Positions 57,883 to 64,000 of a stretch of DNA of 64,000 nt are shown one piece after another. The DNA comes from Drechslerella dactyloides (taxonomy: Eukaryota; Ascomycota; Orbiliomycetes; Orbiliales; Orbiliaceae). Below the pieces are notes generated by a model. That model searched no databases. It was not told the origin of the DNA and worked only from the letters and a program-made list of their open reading frames with translations. Every line of letters begins with the position of its first letter. The stretch's first letter is position 1. Where the stretch lies: contig JAGTWJ010000019.1 of the NCBI GenBank assembly GCA_020064725.1, positions 4,836,001 through 4,900,000 on the forward strand, written 5' to 3'. The position numbers and the translations under genes are program-made.

Positions 57883-59946
57883 TTACTCTGTCTCTGGCAA
57901 CTGGCGGTCCTCCGCCGACCCCGGATCCGCCTCATCCGACGAAACGTTTAAGTTGTTCGCATTATTCTGCGATGTGGTCGGAATTTGCGAGCTGTTCTCC
58001 TCTAGCAAGTCGATAATGCCCGTCCCGGACGGCACAAGATTCGACCCGTAGTTCTGATTGATTCCCTCATCAGCTAACGAGCCCATCATTCCGCTACCAC
58101 CACCAAGGAACGACGAGCTTAAGAAATTGGGCTGCGACTGCTGTTGAGTCTGCGGCTGCGTTCGAGTCTGCGGCTGCTGTACGCCCATTGACTCCATACG
58201 TGCCTGCTGCTCCTCCATTCTCTGGAACAATTCTGAGATCTGTTCCGGCGTCAAGTTGTTCGTGTTGACGCGGCTGTAGTCAATGTAGCCGGAGCGGCCG
58301 CTCTGCCCACCGGTCGTTCGTTGGCGGCCCTGTCCTGGAAGAGGCTGGATGCGCGGCTGGTTTACGAAGCGGTTGTTACTCGGGTTGGTGCTGATGCGGT
58401 CGAGGATTGACTGGTAGGTATTTGCCTGGTTGGGATTCGACTGGTAGGTGCCGCGCTGCGCGTTCGCCATGTTGAGGTTGAACGGGCTGGCCTCGTTGCG
58501 GCGAATGCCCAGGCCCGTCATGGCCAGAGGGGCCGTGTTCCGGTTCGTGTTTGTGTTTGTATTTGGGATGGTGCCTTGGGTGCGACGGAGCCCCGGCATC
58601 ATGGTCGGCGTGTTATCGTTATTCATGCCTTGACCGAATGATTGGAAGATGTTCTGCGCAGTTCGGAACGATGGGGCGTTCGGATTTGGGCTGTCCAGAT
58701 TGATGGGGTTCTCACGGGAGCCCTGGTTCATGCCTTGATTCATTCCCTGGTTTATGCCACCGGCGTTAAGGCCGCCCTGGCCAAGGAGCATGTTGCGGAA
58801 GCTCTGCGCGAATGGGTGCTGCGAGAACTGGTTTTTCGTCGGGCGTTTGCGGTAAGATCCCGTGCCGGTATTACCAGTACCCGGGTCAGGAATAATACGG
58901 GTCGTCGACTGGGTGTTAGGCTGTTGCTGCGGTAGGGCCTCCGGCTCGAAGAGGTAGTCTGGAAGAACTTTCGGCCTGCGATTCGGCGAGCCGGTTGTCT
59001 GTTGAACGCCATAGCGAGGAGCTTGTCGGTCCCGTGGATGGGAGTTTGCCCAAGCCCGAGCATTCTCTTCCGCCAGGCGGTCGGCTCGCCGTTTCTCGTC
59101 GATTGCATCGAGGTCCGGTTTGACGGTGAGGATTCGCATGTTCTCGCCCTCCCCTTCGTTTTCGATCGTGACCACTTCGTACACGCCGCCGTCTTGAGGA
59201 ACGGGCCCTAGCTCTTCGTCGGACGACTGGTCCTGCTGCTGGTCCTGTCCCTGATCGATGACAATATTGTTGGATGACTCGAACTGGGTGCTGGGAAGGA
59301 TCTCCGTGGTCTGGAGGTCGTTGCCGGTGGGGTTGAAGTTTAGAAGTATCTCTTCCATGGTGCCTCCCGTATTGCCCTGTCTGTCAGGTGACGGTATCGT
59401 ATTGTCCAACTCTCGCTGATAGGCCGGACTGTTGGGGTCATACTCGTTATCCGTGACTTCTTCATAAAAGCTACTCGGACTGCCATTCGCGGTAGTTCTG
59501 CCGGGTGAGTCGTCAAAGGTGAAGCTTGAAGGCGGAGTTAAGTCGTACGCGTTACCGCCTCCTCCTCCCCCCTGGGGAACTTCTTCTTCCATCATGTCGC
59601 CGCCGCCGTTGGGATTCGGAGACGCGAGGTATTCTGTCTGTGTCAGATAGTCATTCTCCTCCTCTATATTTGTCTGTCCGGCCTGTGACGCATTATCGAT
59701 GATAAGATTGCCGTTGTTATCATAGTAATAACCCCCATCCACAGAGGGGCTGTTGGTCCCGGCCTGATTCAAGTTGGCATTACCGTCCTCGTTCTCAATG
59801 GCCATCCCCCCACCGGTGTTTCCATTCGTACCACCGGTATTAGAAGTGCCATCTTGCGATCCGCCCTGAGGGTATGGACGGGCAAGCACACCTGTAAGAG
59901 AGAGCGAGAGAAGCAGGATGACGGACGAATGTGTGAGACGTTGCAT
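57883..59946 (-). CDS. secreted Gln/Asn/Gly-rich protein
   Basis: Single exon of 687 residues from ATG 59946. A clear signal peptide (MQRLTHSSVILLLSLSLTGVLA, then RPYPQGG) predicts secretion. The mature protein is low-complexity: Gly/Asn/Thr-rich at the start, acidic in the middle (about 230-290) and then strongly Gln/Asn-rich with a short NQGM repeat (about 395-410) and QPQTRTQPQTQQQSQ near 610. There is a short charged helix at about 275-305 (DAIDEKRRADRLAEENARAW) and almost no Cys. No membrane helix or GPI signal. Such composition fits a wall-associated or matrix protein and is also prion-like; neither is proven. Family not recognised. Confidence 0.8.
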   Translation of the reverse strand: MQRLTHSSVILLLSLSLTGVLARPYPQGGSQDGTSNTGGTNGNTGGGMAIENEDGNANLNQAGTNSPSVDGGYYYDNNGNLIIDNASQAGQTNIEEENDYLTQTEYLASPNPNGGGDMMEEEVPQGGGGGGNAYDLTPPSSFTFDDSPGRTTANGSPSSFYEEVTDNEYDPNSPAYQRELDNTIPSPDRQGNTGGTMEEILLNFNPTGNDLQTTEILPSTQFESSNNIVIDQGQDQQQDQSSDEELGPVPQDGGVYEVVTIENEGEGENMRILTVKPDLDAIDEKRRADRLAEENARAWANSHPRDRQAPRYGVQQTTGSPNRRPKVLPDYLFEPEALPQQQPNTQSTTRIIPDPGTGNTGTGSYRKRPTKNQFSQHPFAQSFRNMLLGQGGLNAGGINQGMNQGMNQGSRENPINLDSPNPNAPSFRTAQNIFQSFGQGMNNDNTPTMMPGLRRTQGTIPNTNTNTNRNTAPLAMTGLGIRRNEASPFNLNMANAQRGTYQSNPNQANTYQSILDRISTNPSNNRFVNQPRIQPLPGQGRQRTTGGQSGRSGYIDYSRVNTNNLTPEQISELFQRMEEQQARMESMGVQQPQTRTQPQTQQQSQPNFLSSSFLGGGSGMMGSLADEGINQNYGSNLVPSGTGIIDLLEENSSQIPTTSQNNANNLNVSSDEADPGSAEDRQLPETE

Positions 59947-61022
59947 TTTGGCGGCTGTGTGTTGTCGCGAGGTTTTAATGCAACGAAGAGCAAGTGCCTG
60001 TCAAGGCTGCTTGGAGTGAAGAGCCACGAACAGTATTTCTAGATATAAGTAACTCCTCTTGTATTACGGCAGGCTTCAGATATCATCCGCCTACCTGATA
60101 CATTCTACAATTTCGCTCCAAAGGCTGAAAAGAGTGTTGAACTGCATGCGTCGCCCATGGTGGCGTGGGAAAGCATGGTATTTGCGCCAGGTGAGGTCAT
60201 TCGAGCACAGTTGCGATAATATGTGCCTCGTCAGGATACTGAACACGGGCCTACATTCACGTAAGGTTTGTATGATAGAGACATTATTTGGGTTTCTGGA
60301 TAGCCTAGAATTATACCTGCAGAGGGTATGGATCCATTGTGGACGTAATTGGGATTGCTAGATCTTGGTTGTGGGTTGGCTCTTTAATTGAGTCTCGCAA
60401 CCATACATGCAAGAAGCAAGTTCTCGCTGGCGATTTCAGGGACAAGGCTGCTGATTCGCCTCGTAAGGTATAACCAAATCGCTGGGTGTGGGAAAAGTTT
60501 CTAGCTGGCATTATGTTGTCGAAGGTTGCCTGCTTGCTCACTTACACGCGTACAAGAGCCTACTGTGAACAGACGAATCTAGGGTCTGGAAGCGACGATA
60601 CATGTTTGGTAGAAACATATATGCGTATTTCGATTCCTAGGAAGTAAAGCCATCATTGTCCACTCCCGAGACGCCTTTGATACAAACAGTCTATCTATGT
60701 GAATAAAATGCGCACCTGGAGCGCCGCACGCCGTAAAATGCTTGATAGTAACGCGATCAGACTGCGAAGCAATATCGCTGGCTCCACGTCATAAGAAGAA
60801 ATTGATGCCGACAAAAAGCAGCCGAGAGACTACAGAAAAATCATTGGAAACGAGAACGACCAAGGACACAGCACTATCGTGATAAGAGGATCATAATCAT
60901 AAAGCAAAAAAGAACAGGCAAGAAAACGACAGGAACAAGTTTCGAGAAAGAATTATCATATGCGGAGCAGTAAAGTCCGTCACAAGAACGCGCACCACCA
61001 CCAGAGGGCAAGACGCACGTTA
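59947..61022. other. intergenic, nothing recognised
   Basis: About 1.08 kb between the start of the secreted Q/N-rich gene and the 3' end of the final gene. A 100-codon plus frame at 60059 has no motif or splice support. Confidence 0.5.
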
Positions 61023-64000
61023 TCAGACCAGGTCGACGTCATCATCCCCAGCCCCTTCGCCTTCTCCTTCTCCAAACGACTCTCTTATGTCGTGAAAGCG
61101 CGGCGTGTAGCTGGTGTTCGCCCCGCTTCCGGCAGCGCTGCGCCTCCCGCTGCCACTAGCGTTACTCTGCGTGCTCCTCGCGCTTTGAGGAGTCGACGCG
61201 CCAGAGCCCGTACCTTCCGCGCGGCTGCCGCTCACCTTGCGCATGACGCTGCAAGTTGAAAGGCTACTTCGAACCGAGAGGCCGTCGGCGTCGTTCTGCT
61301 CGGAGGCAGCAGCCCGCTCGGAGCGTGTGACGTTCCGCGTGCGATGCATGTTCTGTTGGAACGCTTGCTCCATTTGGCGCCGGTGGGTCGACATTGCTGG
61401 CGGTGGGGTTTCCGGGGCGATGATGGTGGGGGTGGCAGAGAGCGGCGCGGAAGGAGAATCTTCGACGAGGGAGACTGGCGTCGAGACGCGGCTGAGCGAC
61501 GTCAGAGGCGAGGTCATAATGGCCTCAGCCTCGTCCTGGGCGTCCGCCGGCTCGCAGACGGCCGGTCCACCCTCCATTTCCTCGAACGCGGCGTCGAGGT
61601 CATCCAGCGATGTGGTCGCTGGGTCGGCCACGTTGCCGAGGCCCGACTGCACACAGGCCTGATGGGGAGGAGACGAGGGTCCGGTGAGCCCCAGGAGCTC
61701 GTTGAACATACCGTCCCAGTCCACCAACCCGAAGGTTGGCAGACTGGGATCGGCGTCTGCGCGGAAGGGAGCGGGCGCGGTCTCCTTCGTCATCTTCTCG
61801 ACCCTCAGGGCCGTCTTGAAGAACTCGTCTTCGTCCGGCTCTGTGAGGCCTTCGGCACGCAGCGAGTCGATCCGGAGGGAGAGGGCACTCTCCTTTTTCT
61901 TTTTCTTCTCCTCCTCTTCTTGCCGCTTCATGCTCTCCCTCATGGCTCGCGCGGCACTACGGGCACGCGCGGCCGCCGACGATGTCCCCTTGGACTTCCC
62001 GGCCCCTTCAAGAGGGCTCTCCGGCCCCGAGGACGGCGCACTGTGTGCTGCATCGGTGCTGCTGGCCGCCTTGATGCTTGCCAGCCTGGGAGCGGTCAGG
62101 TCCCGGCCCTTCCTGCCCTTACCCTTGCTCTTCGCCTCGAGTTGGGTAGACGCGCCGCCCGGGGCCATGGGGAGCTCAAGGGACTCCGGTGCCTTCGGGG
62201 AGTTCTCGCGGGGGGCATGCGTAGGCCCCCCTGCGAGTCCAGCCCCCAGCGGAGTAGAAGGGGATGGCCCGCCCCCCGAAAGGGTGCTGGCCTCCTCTTC
62301 ATACTTCCGCTGGAGGTACTGGACCTCCACCGAAGACACCGGGCCCTTGGGCTCCCCTGGCCCCTTCGTCTCTCTCCCAGCTTGCATAGCTATACATGAG
62401 TTAGTATCAACTATAGCCCGTAGTTCGATATGTGTGGGACGTGGACTTACGCTGCTTCCCTTTCTTCTTGCTGTCCTCCACCGTCTCTGCGGCCGTAGCC
62501 CCATCTATGGTCACTTGTTAGCTGTGCTGAAGATTTACAAGTTCTGCTTGTCGGGACTCGGTGGTTACCTTCATCGGCGCCGGTCATCGCGGAATCTTCT
62601 ACGCCTGCATCTGAATCGACGACTATGGCATCAATCTCGCTCTCTCCTATCCGTGAAGTCTGTCCTTCTGCTGCTGCCATTCTCTGTTGCAGCCTCTTCT
62701 TCTGTCTTTGTTTTTGTTTCTTTGAAAGCTTGACTGGTCTCCCGCTTTCATCAACAGGAATGGCTGCTGCATCCTGAGTCGATGTTGCTGGCCCTGGAAG
62801 AGACGCACCCGGGCCTGCCTGATCATTCGGCGTTACTTTTGGCGACGATACACTTGCCTCTAGAAACTGCCCGAGGCTTCCTAGTCTTTCCGCAGCGGGT
62901 TTCGATTCGTCTTGCTTTTGACCTGAGCTTTGGCCAGTCTTTTCAGCCTTGCCACGGGGAGACTTCTTGTTGGATCGACGAGGCGGCATTGTGTCGGGAA
63001 TTTGCTGAGAACGAGGATGATTTGGAGTCGAACTCAGAGAACCGGCTCGCGGCTGATAAGATTGCGAAACGAGAGAAGGAATAGGTTGAGCAACGGGTTG
63101 CAGGCTGCTTTCCCCAGATGAGCGCGGTGGGCCTCGAGGAGATGGTGATTGAGTAGCAGACGAAGTAGGCCTAGGAAAGTATTGTGGAGGACGTGGATAT
63201 AGTCCCTGAGAGCTAGGACGTTTTGGACTGGTTGATGGAGGAGGCGGAGGGGTTGACGGCGGAGGTGGAGGTGGAGGTGGAGGAAGATATGCGGGTGGAG
63301 GTGGGATGTCAGCTTGACGACCACTTGTGTCTCCACGAGTTCCGGGAGGAAGGGACTGTGCAGCTCTGGGAGTATAAGCTAGAGCAGTCGGGAGTATGCC
63401 TTTCGATGGGGAGATCGGAACAGCGGTGTGTGAAGGCGGGGAGAAAGAAGGCGGCCGATTGATGCGAGGATCTTGAGCGTCTACGCCAGGATTTCTGAAT
63501 GACGGAGCTGCTGGGTCCGAAGTCGAGGCAGCTGGACTGGGAGCGCGATACAGAGGAGCTGGAATTGGGAACTGCGGGACGGGGACAGGATAGCCAACCG
63601 AGGGATGGATACTTTGAGGATAACCAGACCGCGGTGGTGAGGAAGAGGAGAACGTCTGTATGTGCTGATGATACGATGGCGAAAGGGGAGGTTGAGGAAG
63701 GAACGTCGGCGGCGATGGGTACCTAACATTTTTTTTATTTGTTAGTAATTGCTTCTAGTTATCGTGGGCGTTGCACTTACAGAGGCGTGTTCTGTGGGAG
63801 TGGCTGCTGTCCACCAAACGCAGCATGCGTGTCACGACCTCGACCTGCTCCACGGCCACGACTTGGACCACGACCGGAAGGCGACGGCGATGACTGAGCA
63901 CTTGGAGGAAGCCATTGGTTATTGCCTGGTGGAGGAGTTTGCTGAGGAGGTACGGGTGGTTGAACGTTTCCTATCATGAGTGGGAATTGTTGCTGATAGT
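61023..64000 (-). CDS. Pro/RGG-rich protein, 5' end beyond the window
   Basis: Four exons in the window: 64000-63781 (continuing outside), 63722-62569, 62504-62451, 62389-61023. At least 930 residues are visible. I checked codon by codon that the frame stays open from 63722 through ATG 62989 and joins, in phase, an exon with PSRGRGAGRGRD, an RGG-type RNA-binding box. So MPPRRSNKK at 62989 is internal, not the start. Order: Gln/Pro-rich then RGG box; long Pro/Ser-rich region with polyproline (63250-63290); basic KLSKKQKQRQKKRLQQRM; a helix EVQYLQRKYEEEAS; charged EEEEKKKKKES; FGLVDWDGMFNELLGL; acidic end GDDDVDLV. RNA or mRNP binding is inferred from the RGG box and basic helix. Family not recognised. 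Long plus-strand frames opposite are shadows. Confidence 0.75.
63248..63290 (-). repeat. GGTGGA-type repeat coding polyproline
   Basis: Plus-strand GGAGGTGGAGGTGGAGGTGGAGG; on the minus strand it encodes a run of consecutive Pro in the final gene. Typical of a profilin- or WW/SH3-type ligand. Confidence 0.85.

Noticed and set aside
61344..62733. Two plus-strand frames of about 350 codons
   Set aside because: They lie opposite the minus-strand Pro/RGG-rich gene, have Arg/Gly/Leu-rich composition typical of antisense of GC-rich coding DNA, and offer no motif or splice support.

Overview
The window is from the nuclear genome of a filamentous ascomycete (Pezizomycotina). The evidence is short GT-AG introns (mostly 53-140 nt) that join reading frames cleanly, pyrimidine-rich leaders before start codons, and fungal gene families: a fungal rhodopsin-type membrane protein, a Fungal_trans-type regulator, a C2H2 regulator, an Srk1/SrkA-type stress kinase and a dynamin/Mx-like GTPase. 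I cannot name the species. Gene models were built by hand from splice signals and phase, so exon edges are proposals. No rRNA, tRNA, CRISPR or intact transposon was found.

Layout. 1-9.0 kb is gene-poor and AT-leaning, with one clear secreted-protein gene (2497-3450) and a possible cysteine-rich relic (7121-7807). 9.0-18.0 kb is a run of small genes: the rhodopsin-type protein with a GAA microsatellite in intron 1, a zinc-metallopeptidase-like protein, an unknown gene divergent from a DUF924 protein, a SnoaL/NTF2-like protein, and a regulator with no visible zinc cluster. 18.7-28.7 kb holds a 1302-aa coiled-coil protein, a decayed relic and a three-finger C2H2 regulator. 28.7-42 kb looks like accessory sequence: long empty stretches around two divergent, intron-rich coiled-coil genes (854 and 472 aa) and a Thr/Ser-rich secreted protein.

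42-64 kb is more GC-rich and looks more conserved: srkA-like kinase, a 1051-aa disordered protein, the dynamin-like GTPase, a 687-aa secreted Q/N-rich protein, and a large Pro/RGG-rich protein whose 5' end lies beyond the window.

The genes do not form a recognisable pathway or biosynthetic cluster. The best candidate for something undescribed is the divergent coiled-coil pair at 31.4-38.0 kb: the larger partner has two hydrophobic or Gly/Ala-rich segments among coiled coils, which would suit a membrane-acting role, but that is inference. Two gene-modelling traps deserve attention: the GAA-repeat intron reads as polylysine, and the last gene continues about 730 nt in frame upstream of its first in-window downstream ATG (62989) and then splices to a further exon.
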